From Thermoflavifilum sp. (GTDB lineage: Bacteria > Bacteroidota > Bacteroidia > Chitinophagales > Chitinophagaceae), in assembly GCF_014961315.1 (NCBI RefSeq), contig NZ_CP063141.1, positions 1,612,001 through 1,676,000 on the forward strand: a DNA stretch of 64,000 nt. Direction: 5' to 3'. The position numbers and the translations under genes were made by a program. Shown here in pieces: positions 44,950 through 53,599 of this stretch (position 1 is its first letter; each line of letters begins with the position of its first letter). The notes below the pieces were generated by a model that saw only the letters and a list, made by a program, of their open reading frames with translations, ran no database searches and was not told the DNA's origin.

Positions 44950-46902
44950 ATGGATCGCGTAAGCATTTTTCGTCGGGAAGCACATCGGCTCCTAAAAAAG
45001 TACTGGGGATACGACATCTTTCGCCCCCAGCAGCTTGTTATCATGGAAGCGGTGGTAGCCGGACGAGATGTGCTGGCCATACTGCCCACGGGAAGCGGCA
45101 AATCGCTGTGTTATCAGCTACCCGCGCTTTACCTGCCAGGCGGCGCGCTAATCATATCTCCATTAATTGCCCTGATGAATGATCAGGTGGCAAGCGCCAG
45201 GGAAAAAGGGATACCGGCAGTAGCCATTCATTCTGGCATGGATTCCGCCATGCTGGAACATGCGCTCGAACAGCTCTCTGCAGGGGCATATAAGCTGGTA
45301 TATGTATCACCTGAACGCTTGCGAAGTGGACGTTTTCTGGAAGCGCTTGCACAATGGAAGTTCGACTTTATTGCCGTGGATGAAGCACATTGCATCTCAC
45401 AATGGGGACATGAATTCAGGCCCGCTTATCTGGAAATTGTCCATCTCCGTCAGCTGTACCCCCGACTGCCCGTGATGGCTGTCACCGCGACAGCAACCCT
45501 GCAGGTAAGGGAGGATATCAGTCGCCAGCTTCGGTTGAACCAGCCTGTGATCGTGATTGGGTCGTTTTCTCGCGATAATATTCACTATGCGGTGGTTCGT
45601 ACGGAAGATAAGTTTCATACCCTGCATCAGGTCGTGCGTACACAACCCGGTGCCAAATTGGTATATTGCCGGGATCGCAGGACGACTGTGCAGCTTGCCC
45701 GCTGGCTTGCTGAACAGGGTATTTCGGCTGCGGCTTATCATGCTGGCCTCAGCTATGAGGAGCGAGAACAGCGTCAGCAAGCCTGGCTGGATGGCCGTAT
45801 CGAAGTCATGGCCTGTACCAATGCTTTCGGTATGGGCATTCATAAGGATGATGTACGTCTGGTGGCACATTTTCATATGCCCGAAAGCCTGGAAGCCTAT
45901 TTTCAGGAAACCGGCAGGGCGGGCAGAGACGGGCTGCCGGCCAGGGCAATTGCGCTGGTAGGATTGCACGATATGGAACAACTGGAAAGATGGGTATTGA
46001 GCCGTTATCCCGATCTGGAACAGGTGCGCCAGGTGTTTGCTTCCTTGATGAACTATCTGCAAATACCTGCGGGAACGGGAGGCGGACGTGCATTTGACTT
46101 TTATTTGCCGGAGTTTTGCCAACGCTTTGGATATGCACCTTCGCTTGTACAGGCTGTGTTGAGAATTCTGGAATGGGAAGGCTGGCTATATCGTACCGAT
46201 GCGATCGTGCACCCTTCACGCGTACAGGTTAATCTTTCGCGTGAGGATTTGTTACAAATGCAGGCCATGCATCCGCTGGAGGTTACCACCGTGGAAACCT
46301 TGTTGCGAGTTTATCCTGGCGTCGTAGATATTCCTGTGGCTATGGATGAGCATGAAATTGCCCGGCGTGTGGGCGCCTCCCGCACACAGCTCGTGGAGAT
46401 GCTGTGGCATATGCATCAGCGAGGCTGGATCCTGTATCGAGCTGCTTATGAAAGTCCGCAGCTTGTACTTCTGGCCGATCGGCCACCCGTTGATGCGTTA
46501 TTTCTGAAAGCCGAAAATGTGCACTTCTTAAAAGAGCGGGCGTTGGAGCGACTCAGGCAGGTAAAGCAATATCTTGATGCAACCAGTTGCAGGATGCAAA
46601 TTGCCGCTGCTTACTTCGGGGAGGAAGCCAGGGAAGCCTGCCGGCATTGCGATATTTGTGAGCAAAATTCTCATCGAACCAGCGGCGAACCACGGGGGGA
46701 CCTGATTGTCCGCATGCTGACCCTATTGCGTGAACCCCGTAGCCCCGATGAAATTGATCGTGCGCTGCCAGATGTGGATAAAAAACGTATTCGACAGGTG
46801 ATTGATTACCTCCTGGCCGAAGGCTATGCGGGCATGGACGCTGCAGGGCGGCTCTGGCTTTATAGCTCTTCTTCCCTTTCTAACATCAAGATGGCCGATT
46901 GA
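44950..46902 (+). CDS. RecQ-family ATP-dependent DNA helicase
   Basis: The 650-residue helicase unwinds DNA 3' to 5' in recombination and repair. It has WGYDIFRPQQ near residue 20, Walker A LPTGSGKSLC near 48, the DEAH-type box in FIAVDEAHCISQWGHEFR near 140 and QETGRAGRDG near 322. A C-terminal zinc-binding cluster CRHCDIC is near 570. No HRDC domain is apparent, and the C-terminus looks like a winged helix. An upstream ATG at 44887 would overlap copA by 26 bases; I prefer 44950. It overlaps the convergent GroES-like gene by 43 bases. Confidence 0.9.
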   Translation: MDRVSIFRREAHRLLKKYWGYDIFRPQQLVIMEAVVAGRDVLAILPTGSGKSLCYQLPALYLPGGALIISPLIALMNDQVASAREKGIPAVAIHSGMDSAMLEHALEQLSAGAYKLVYVSPERLRSGRFLEALAQWKFDFIAVDEAHCISQWGHEFRPAYLEIVHLRQLYPRLPVMAVTATATLQVREDISRQLRLNQPVIVIGSFSRDNIHYAVVRTEDKFHTLHQVVRTQPGAKLVYCRDRRTTVQLARWLAEQGISAAAYHAGLSYEEREQRQQAWLDGRIEVMACTNAFGMGIHKDDVRLVAHFHMPESLEAYFQETGRAGRDGLPARAIALVGLHDMEQLERWVLSRYPDLEQVRQVFASLMNYLQIPAGTGGGRAFDFYLPEFCQRFGYAPSLVQAVLRILEWEGWLYRTDAIVHPSRVQVNLSREDLLQMQAMHPLEVTTVETLLRVYPGVVDIPVAMDEHEIARRVGASRTQLVEMLWHMHQRGWILYRAAYESPQLVLLADRPPVDALFLKAENVHFLKERALERLRQVKQYLDATSCRMQIAAAYFGEEAREACRHCDICEQNSHRTSGEPRGDLIVRMLTLLREPRSPDEIDRALPDVDKKRIRQVIDYLLAEGYAGMDAAGRLWLYSSSSLSNIKMAD

Positions 46903-47237
46903 GGTACGATAAAATATTTTTCCCCTTCATACATCACTTCGGTGGATGCACTTGCCAGAAAAATAGCCAGATCGCCCTCTTTGGCCTGCAACGGAATATA
47001 TTTTACACGATCTTCATCAGGCTTCCACTCTTCGTCGTCCACGGGTATGGGAATAGCATAACCCGGCCCGGTTTTAATTACATAACCCTGTTGTACCTTT
47101 TCTTTTTCCTGTACGCCCGGAGGCAGGTACAACCCACTGGCCGTCATCTCATTGGGCTTCAGCGGTTTAATTAATACCCGATCGCCCACAACAATCAGCT
47201 TTTTCAATTTATTATCGGCAGTTAAATGAACAGACAT
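46860..47237 (-). CDS. GroES-like co-chaperonin family protein
   Basis: The 125-residue protein has the GroES start VVGDRVLIKPLKPNE near residue 16 and the C-terminal EGDLAIFLASASTEVMYEGE and FIVPQSAIL elements of the fold. It is about 30 residues longer than E. coli GroES and its mobile-loop region (ASGLYLPPGVQEKE) lacks the standard GGIVL-type hydrophobic motif. No groEL lies beside it. It is probably a paralogue with a divergent role, not the main co-chaperonin. Its last 43 bases overlap the recQ-family 3' end. Confidence 0.8.
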   Translation of the reverse strand: MSVHLTADNKLKKLIVVGDRVLIKPLKPNEMTASGLYLPPGVQEKEKVQQGYVIKTGPGYAIPIPVDDEEWKPDEDRVKYIPLQAKEGDLAIFLASASTEVMYEGEKYFIVPQSAILMLEREEEL

Positions 47238-47270
47238 AGGATTTTGCGCTTTTTGAATTTTCAGCAGAAC

Positions 47271-48116
47271 TCAAATTTCATGCAAAGAGAAGAAATGATC
47301 GGCCCGTATTCCTTTTTCTGTCATTTTTACAGTACAGCATTCAATCTGAGGGTCGTGTTCAAAAAACAAAATATAGTTTTTTTCGAGTGCTTCCTGCAGA
47401 AAAGATTTTTTTTCCTCAAGCGTAGTAAGCGGGAAAACATCATAAGCCATGATATAAGGCAATGGGATGTGTGCCACTGAGGGCAACAGGTCGGCACAGA
47501 ACACGATGGTTTTTCCTTGATAAATGATAAAAGGCAGCATCATAGCCCGTGTGTGCCCGTGGGCAAAACGAATGCGCATATGTTCCGAAAAAGGATAATC
47601 GTTTTCTTCCGGGATCATGCGCAACTGGCCGCTTTCTTGAATGGGTAGTATATTTTCTTTCAGGAAGGAGGCTTTTTCCCGTTCATTCGGTTGGGTAGCC
47701 CAGGCCCAGTGCGAAGCATTGCTCCAGTAGGTAGCATTCGGGAAAGCTGGAATCAGGCGATCGCCCTCTCTAACAATACTTCCGCCGCAGTGATCGAAGT
47801 GCAGGTGTGTGAGCAACACGTCGGTGATATCGTTTCGATGGAAGCCATATTGTTGAAGCGAGCTTTCCAGGGAATGCTCTCCGTGTAGGTCGTAATGGCT
47901 GAAGAATTTCGCATCCTGTTTATTGCCAATACCGTTGTCGATTAAAATCAAACGATTGCCATCTTCTACCAGCAGACAGCGCATAGCCCAGGTGCATCGG
48001 TTGTTTGCATCGGCAGGGTTTAGCGAGTTCCACAATACTTTGGGTACTACACCAAACATGGCACCACCATCTAATTTGAAATTTCCGGTATGAATCGTAT
48101 ATAACCTCATGCGCAA
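47271..48116 (-). CDS. MBL-fold metallo-hydrolase
   Basis: The 281-residue protein has the metal motif LTHLHFDHCGG near residue 107, a later FAHGHTRAM near 190 and the Asp in VFCADLLPS near 212. The N-terminus begins with the pattern KLDGGAMFGVVPK, typical of a Bacteroidota group of lactonase-like MBL proteins. Substrate unknown. It lies 33 bp downstream of the GroES-like gene on the same strand, so cotranscription is likely. Confidence 0.85.
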   Translation of the reverse strand: MRMRLYTIHTGNFKLDGGAMFGVVPKVLWNSLNPADANNRCTWAMRCLLVEDGNRLILIDNGIGNKQDAKFFSHYDLHGEHSLESSLQQYGFHRNDITDVLLTHLHFDHCGGSIVREGDRLIPAFPNATYWSNASHWAWATQPNEREKASFLKENILPIQESGQLRMIPEENDYPFSEHMRIRFAHGHTRAMMLPFIIYQGKTIVFCADLLPSVAHIPLPYIMAYDVFPLTTLEEKKSFLQEALEKNYILFFEHDPQIECCTVKMTEKGIRADHFFSLHEI

Positions 48117-48186
48117 ATGGGCTTTCTGGCAAAGATCGAAAAATACATTCAGTTTGGTGTATGGCTGCCCTTTCTACAGCTATATT

Positions 48187-48840
48187 TCATCTGGTATGAT
48201 GGCCAGAAGGGGAGGCCGGTTTGAAAGCTTCAATGGATAGGATGTTTGAACACATATCATATTCTTCAGGACGATTGGATGCGATGATCAGGATGCGGTT
48301 CCGGGTAAAATGGGCGATAAGCCTGTGGTACGTGGATACCCCTTCTTTGTCGAGATTCGTACACGGTTCATCTAACAGCAATACGGCCGATTGTATGAAA
48401 AAAGCAAGTGCGAGTTTCACCCTTTGCTGCATGCCCGACGACAGGTAGCGGATAGGCTTCTGGCGGGCTGTGAGCGGTAGCTGTACCCAGTCTGTTATTT
48501 CTGTAAGCGATAAGCCAGGCCACAGCTCCCGAAACCTGCTGATCAGTTTCAGGGATTCGAGAGGCGTGAATTCTTCAATTAATTCCACATAAGGAGCGGT
48601 AAAGCTTACGTGGCGATAGAAATCGTTAGCAGGTACGGGCTGGCCATTTGTCTCCTGATAATGCAATTGGCCTTCGGTAGGTAGCATACTGCCCGCAAGG
48701 ATTTGCAGCAGGGTCGATTTACCTGAGCCATTGGCGCCTACAATGGCCGTAGGATTTCCCGTTTCAAAACGGAAATTCAGGTGACGAAATACCCATTCGT
48801 AATTGTATCTTTTGCCGATATGATCAAGCAATATCATCAT
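48187..48840 (-). CDS. Stand-alone ABC transporter ATPase
   Basis: This 217-residue nucleotide-binding domain has Walker A GANGSGKST near residue 35, the signature LSSGMQQRVKLAL near 135 and Walker B VLLLDEPCTNLD. No membrane subunit is encoded nearby. It overlaps the end of lpxA by 17 bases and so belongs to the lipid A block. CcmA-like ATPases look similar, but the partner and substrate cannot be read from here. Confidence 0.85.
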   Translation of the reverse strand: MMILLDHIGKRYNYEWVFRHLNFRFETGNPTAIVGANGSGKSTLLQILAGSMLPTEGQLHYQETNGQPVPANDFYRHVSFTAPYVELIEEFTPLESLKLISRFRELWPGLSLTEITDWVQLPLTARQKPIRYLSSGMQQRVKLALAFFIQSAVLLLDEPCTNLDKEGVSTYHRLIAHFTRNRILIIASNRPEEYDMCSNILSIEAFKPASPSGHHTR

Positions 48841-49630
48841 GGGTAGGCCGTACGCGGGAATAGCCCTTCATGATACCACGGTTTGACTCTCTTACGAAAG
48901 TAACGATTTCGTCGCGTTCATCGCTGGCAGGCAATTCTGTTTCAATGATATGCAGGGCTTTGGTTACATTATATCCCCTGACAAACAGAATGCGGTAGAT
49001 GTCGAGGATATGGTTGATTTTTTCCAGTGAATAGCCCCGACGTTTGAGTCCGATAGAATTCACGCCCACATAGGAAAGCGGATAGCGGGCTGCCTTCACA
49101 TAGGGAGGAACGTCTTTGCCAACAAGCGATCCGCCGGCAATAAATGCATGGGCACCAATATTGCAAAATTGATGGATAGCAGTCATGCCGCCTATACGGG
49201 CGTAATCGCCAATGGTGATGTGCCCGCCCAGGGTGGTATTATTGGCCAGTACGCAGTAATTGCCTACGATGCAGTCATGTGCAATATGGCAATAGGCCAT
49301 GATCAGGCAATCGTGGCCTACCACGGTTTTCCACCTATCGCGTGTGCCGCGGTGAATGGTTACACATTCGCGGATCGTAGTATTATCGCCGATTTCCACC
49401 GTGGTTTCCTCGCCTGCAAATTTCAAATCCTGTGGAATGGCCGAGATCACCGCGCCCGGAAATATGCGGCAGTTTTTGCCTATCCGGGCGCCCTCCATGA
49501 TGGTAACGTTGGAAGCAATCCAGGTGCCCTCGCCGATTTCCACATTTTTGTGGATCACGGTAAAAGGTTCAATCTTCACATTGGGACCAATCTTGGCGTC
49601 GGGATGTATGTAAGTGAGCGGGTGGATCAT
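48824..49630 (-). CDS. lpxA: UDP-N-acetylglucosamine acyltransferase
   Basis: LpxA carries out the first step of lipid A synthesis. The 268-residue protein is a left-handed beta-helix of hexapeptide repeats (for example IGPNVKIEPFTVI and IGDYARIGGMTAIHQF) with the catalytic His in AHDCIVG or HQFCNIG, and the C-terminal domain has LKRRGYS. Its ATG overlaps the end of lpxC/fabZ by four bases, which fixes the start and implies coupled translation. Confidence 0.96.
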   Translation of the reverse strand: MIHPLTYIHPDAKIGPNVKIEPFTVIHKNVEIGEGTWIASNVTIMEGARIGKNCRIFPGAVISAIPQDLKFAGEETTVEIGDNTTIRECVTIHRGTRDRWKTVVGHDCLIMAYCHIAHDCIVGNYCVLANNTTLGGHITIGDYARIGGMTAIHQFCNIGAHAFIAGGSLVGKDVPPYVKAARYPLSYVGVNSIGLKRRGYSLEKINHILDIYRILFVRGYNVTKALHIIETELPASDERDEIVTFVRESNRGIMKGYSRVRPTHDDIA

Positions 49631-51051
49631 GATTTTGCAGAATCTTTTCTCACGATTTGAGCCATTAAATCAGCTTCTGTGGCGATCTTATTGCCGACAA
49701 ATACAGTGCCACGCATTTCGCAGATACCCCTGCGGATGGGCCTGAGCAGCTCGAGCTTGAGGATCATCGTGTCACCCGGCAGCACTTTGTGTTTGAATTT
49801 ACAATTATCGATTTTCAGAAAATAGGTATCATAATTTTCCGGATCCTGATAGGTGTTCAGGGCTAAAATGCCTCCTGCCTGGGCCAGGGCTTCGATCTGC
49901 AGCACACCCGGCATCACGGGGTTTCCTGGAAAATGACCCTGGAAGAAGAATTCATTGAAGGTGACATTTTTAACGCCCACCACATGGGTATCGGACAGCT
50001 CGATGATTTTATCGACGAGCAGAAAAGGATAGCGGTGGGGAAGGGTTTTTTCGATCCGGCGAATATCGAGTACGGCAGGCTGGTTGGGGTCGTACACCGG
50101 CACACCGGCAGCATGCCGATTTTTCTTGATGTACTCTTTAATTTTTTTGGCAAATGCAATATTGGAAGAGTGGCCGGGCCTATTCGCGATGATATGTGCT
50201 TTAATCGCATACCCGATTAGCGCCAGATCACCCACCACGTCAAGCAGTTTATGACGGGCGGCTTCATTGGGGAAACGCAACTGGATATTGTTGAGGATAC
50301 CCTCGCTTTTCACTGAAATTTTTTCTCTTTTGAAAGCCACAGCCAGTTTAGCCAGTTCTTCTTCGCTTACGACTTTATCCACCACCACAATAGCATTATT
50401 CAGGTCGCCACCCTTAATGAGGTTATTTTCGAGCAAAAATTCCAGTTCATGCAGAAAGCAAAAGGTACGACAGGGAGCAATTTCGTCTTTGAATTCGCTG
50501 ATATGCTTCATGGCGGCGTGCTGGGTGCCCAGCACGGGCGAATTAAAGTCGATGAGGGTGGTGATTTTGTATTCCAGAGAGGGTAGGGCCAGCAGTTCTA
50601 CTTTTTTCACTTCATCGGTAAACTGGATATTGGTGTCGATGGAATAATATACCTTTTTGGCATCCTGTTCCTGCAAGCCGCCTTTTTCGATAGCTTCGGC
50701 AAAAGGTAAGGCGCTGCCGTCCATGATGGGTACCTCCGGTGCATCAAGTTCAATATGGGCATTATCCACGCCCATGCCTACCAATGCTGCCATGAGATGT
50801 TCCACCGTGCTTATCCTTACCCCATCCAGCCCGAGGGTGGTACCCCTGGAAGTATCCACTACATAATCCACATCGGCTTTGATAATGGGTTTGTCGGGCA
50901 GGTCAACCCGTTGAAACTTAATGCCATAACCCGGCGTGGCCGGCTTGATAGTCATGTTTACCTCCAGCCCTGTATGAAGTCCTACCCCTGAAATGTGAAT
51001 TGGCTCTTTGAGGGTATGCTGGTTTTGCGCGTTAAATGGCTTCATCGACAA
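49627..51051 (-). CDS. lpxC/fabZ: LpxC/FabZ fusion: lipid A deacetylase with dehydratase
   Basis: The 474-residue protein fuses two functions. The N-terminal half (about 1-305) is the zinc deacetylase LpxC, with His in TVEHLMAAL near 80, HKLLDVVGDLAL near 240 and RPGHSSN near 265. The C-terminal half (about 320-470) is FabZ, the beta-hydroxyacyl-ACP dehydratase, with HRYPFLLVDKI and GHFPGNPVMPGVLQIEALAQAGG carrying its His and Glu. Such fusions are characteristic of Bacteroidota. The first of two ATGs (51051, 51045) was used. It sits between lpxD and lpxA. Confidence 0.97.
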   Translation of the reverse strand: MSMKPFNAQNQHTLKEPIHISGVGLHTGLEVNMTIKPATPGYGIKFQRVDLPDKPIIKADVDYVVDTSRGTTLGLDGVRISTVEHLMAALVGMGVDNAHIELDAPEVPIMDGSALPFAEAIEKGGLQEQDAKKVYYSIDTNIQFTDEVKKVELLALPSLEYKITTLIDFNSPVLGTQHAAMKHISEFKDEIAPCRTFCFLHELEFLLENNLIKGGDLNNAIVVVDKVVSEEELAKLAVAFKREKISVKSEGILNNIQLRFPNEAARHKLLDVVGDLALIGYAIKAHIIANRPGHSSNIAFAKKIKEYIKKNRHAAGVPVYDPNQPAVLDIRRIEKTLPHRYPFLLVDKIIELSDTHVVGVKNVTFNEFFFQGHFPGNPVMPGVLQIEALAQAGGILALNTYQDPENYDTYFLKIDNCKFKHKVLPGDTMILKLELLRPIRRGICEMRGTVFVGNKIATEADLMAQIVRKDSAKS

Positions 51052-51108
51052 TGCGACAGTTTTTTCGCGTTAGCTTCTTTCAAATTCAAAAAAAATGCGT
51101 ACAATCAT

Positions 51109-52167
51109 TTAGGAAACGCGTTCTTTTTCGGAGAGAAGCTGGCGAACCATTTCTTCCAGCTCCCTGACGCGTTTTTCTAAATTGGGCAAATTTCGAAAAA
51201 TTGCCTGACTTTTCAGTGCACTTTTATAGTCAAAAGCAGGAGTTCCTGTGATGGCGGCACCCGGAGTATGAATGGATTTCGTAACGCCACTCTGGGCGTT
51301 GATACGCGTTTGATCGGCTATATGGATATGTCCCACCAATCCCGCCTGTCCTCCGATAACGCAATTTTTCCCAATTTTCGTACTTCCCGAAATACCAGCC
51401 TGTGCAGCAATAGCTGTGTGGGCGCCAATTTCCACATTATGCGCTATCTGAATCAGGTTGTCGAGTTTTACCCCGCGATGAACGATCGTGGCTCCTATTG
51501 TAGCCCTATCGATAGTGGTGTTGGCTCCGATCTCTACTTCATCTTCAATAATTACCTTTCCCATCTGGGGTATTTTTTTATACTGACCATCAGCCTGTGG
51601 TGCAAACCCGAATCCATCGCTTCCAATCACGGTCCCGGAATGAATAATTACCCTTTCTCCGATCTCACAATCATGATACACCACCACGCCTGCATATAAC
51701 ACAGAAGAGGCCCCAATACGGGCATGATCTCCGATATAGCATAGCGGATAGATCTGAGCTCCACGTCCGATGAAGGCGTGTGCACCAATGTAGCTGAAAG
51801 CACCGATATATGCCCCTTCTTCCACTACCGCGTCCGGGTGGATAAAACAGGGTTGCTCGATGCCCTGCCGCCTTTGATCTGCTTGAGCGGCATAAAGTTC
51901 AAGCAGATATGCAAAGGCTGAATAGGCATCTTTTACCCGAATCAGCGTGCTCTGTACCGGACGCTCCAATTCCAGGGATTCATTAACAATCAGGATAGAC
52001 GCCTGCGTGGTATACAGATAATCTTCATATTTCGGATTCGCCACAAAGCTCAAGCATCCCTCAGTAGCTTCTTCTATTTTGGCTACCCGATAAGCAATGG
52101 CATCTGGATTGCCTTCAATGCGGCCGTTCAGGAGCTGGGCGAGCTGGTGTGCAGTGATGGAAGTCAT
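51109..52167 (-). CDS. lpxD: UDP-3-O-acyl-glucosamine N-acyltransferase
   Basis: LpxD adds the second acyl chain in the lipid A pathway. The 352-residue protein has an N-terminal uridine-binding domain (AHQLAQLLNGRIEG near the start) and hexapeptide repeats from residue about 110 with HDCEIGERVIIHSG, DGFGFAPQADG and HNVEIGAHTAIAAQAG holding the catalytic His. The C-terminus is a short coiled coil. The frame is open to 52212; the ATG at 52167 is the family start. It lies 57 bp upstream of lpxC/fabZ. Confidence 0.96.
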   Translation of the reverse strand: MTSITAHQLAQLLNGRIEGNPDAIAYRVAKIEEATEGCLSFVANPKYEDYLYTTQASILIVNESLELERPVQSTLIRVKDAYSAFAYLLELYAAQADQRRQGIEQPCFIHPDAVVEEGAYIGAFSYIGAHAFIGRGAQIYPLCYIGDHARIGASSVLYAGVVVYHDCEIGERVIIHSGTVIGSDGFGFAPQADGQYKKIPQMGKVIIEDEVEIGANTTIDRATIGATIVHRGVKLDNLIQIAHNVEIGAHTAIAAQAGISGSTKIGKNCVIGGQAGLVGHIHIADQTRINAQSGVTKSIHTPGAAITGTPAFDYKSALKSQAIFRNLPNLEKRVRELEEMVRQLLSEKERVS

Positions 52168-52251
52168 ACAGGATACCTTGTGATGAAACTCAATGAAATA
52201 TAGCCTTTGCAATAACGGGGCTCCTTTCTCCGGATAAAACGCTAAAATGGC

Positions 52252-53502
52252 TCATAGCATTGCCTCAGTTAGTGATTTTGGGTAACAAATGTAAAATTTT
52301 TTTATGGGGATGGACACCGTGTGGTTGATTAAACTGTTTTCCACATCCGAAATATCCCTTACCCGATGCTGACTCGAAAGTATGCGGATATTCTCATCAG
52401 CCGGATTATAGGCATAACTGGATGCCGTGCCCGTGTAAACGAAATATGGTAAATCATCCTCATGCAGGAAGGGGAATTTTCGGAGGCATTGTTCCTGTAA
52501 GCGTGCAACAGTTTGCTGATCCGTAGGATGTGGACTCAATTCCAGCCGGAACAGCTGTCGGTTTAATAAAGCACGACTCAGCCAGGCAAGCACCGGATCT
52601 GTATGGCCGCACCATAACTTTATGGCCATCCATACATCCATATCATCCAGCTGACAGAACAGATGAAGCCATTCCGCATCAGGCAAATCGACCGGCGAAG
52701 ACGTTTTTAAAAAAAACTGTAAAGCTGGTGATGATGGGACCGACACGCCCCGGCCAACCAGCTCACGTGCACGCAGGATGATCTTCTGCAACATCGTTTC
52801 CGCACTCAATACGGTTTTGTGCAGATATACCTGCCAGTACATCAAGCGACGGGCGATAATAAATTTTTCAATCGAATAAATCGCTTTTTCTTCCACCATC
52901 AACTCATCATCTTCCACCGTCAACATCTTCAGAATCCGATCGTAACCAATAATGCCTTCGGCAACGCCGGTATAAAAACTATCGCGCATCAGGTAATCCA
53001 TACGATCCACATCGAGCTGGCTGGATACCAGCTGATGGAGGAAATGGCGGGGATAGGACCGATCGAAAATGGAAAGCGCCATTTCCAGCGGCCCCTCAAT
53101 CTCCTTTATCAGTTGTTGCATCATCAAACGGGAAATTTGCTCATGCGAAAGGCCTCCGGCTATCAGTCCTTCCAGTGCATGAGAAAAAGGACCATGCCCT
53201 GCATCGTGCAACAATACGGCCAGCTTTACGGCTGTCTGCTCCTCGGCGCTGATGGATATCCCTTTATTTTTCAACTCCTGCAAGGCAAGCGTCAACAAAT
53301 GATAGGCTCCCAGTGAATGCTGAAATCGGGTGTGTACCGCTCCCGGGAATACCAGCTGAGCAAGTGCCATCTGTTGAATGCGACGCAATCGTTGATATGC
53401 TGGATGTTCGATAACCTGAAATATAGCAGCATCGTCAATCCGGATGAAGCCGTATACCGGGTCGTTAATGATTTTGTGTTTTCTGAAAGCCATACCGTTC
53501 AT
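52252..53502 (-). CDS. HD-domain phosphohydrolase
   Basis: The 416-residue protein begins with KIINDPVYGFIRI and has the HD motif residues in TRFQHSLGAYHL near residue 58, LLHDAGHGPFSH near 95 and LDVDRMDYLMRD near 165. The family includes dNTP triphosphohydrolases of the SAMHD1/dGTPase type; the substrate here is unproven. ATGs at 53502 and 53493 are both possible. It lies upstream of lpxD with an 84-bp gap, and diverges from porX. Confidence 0.88.
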   Translation of the reverse strand: MNGMAFRKHKIINDPVYGFIRIDDAAIFQVIEHPAYQRLRRIQQMALAQLVFPGAVHTRFQHSLGAYHLLTLALQELKNKGISISAEEQTAVKLAVLLHDAGHGPFSHALEGLIAGGLSHEQISRLMMQQLIKEIEGPLEMALSIFDRSYPRHFLHQLVSSQLDVDRMDYLMRDSFYTGVAEGIIGYDRILKMLTVEDDELMVEEKAIYSIEKFIIARRLMYWQVYLHKTVLSAETMLQKIILRARELVGRGVSVPSSPALQFFLKTSSPVDLPDAEWLHLFCQLDDMDVWMAIKLWCGHTDPVLAWLSRALLNRQLFRLELSPHPTDQQTVARLQEQCLRKFPFLHEDDLPYFVYTGTASSYAYNPADENIRILSSQHRVRDISDVENSLINHTVSIPIKKFYICYPKSLTEAML

Positions 53503-53573
53503 TTCCGGGTCTAAGAAAAAGTTAAAAACAGCACTGAAATCCCGACAAAGCTACAATGCCTGAGAAGAAAAAT

Positions 53574-53581
53574 TATTTTTG
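53574..53581 (+). promoter_or_regulatory. -7 box TATTTTTG for porX
   Basis: An exact TAnnTTTG match, ending 18 bases before the porX ATG at 53600. It covers the TTG at 53579 that the reading frame could start from, so the ATG is preferred. No -33 TTTG at normal spacing. Confidence 0.5.
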
Positions 53582-53599
53582 GAAAAAGCATTTGCAATC

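Noticed and set aside
45397..46122. Open frame of 241 codons on the minus strand opposite the RecQ-family gene
   Set aside because: The helicase motifs are on the plus strand; this frame has no supporting features.
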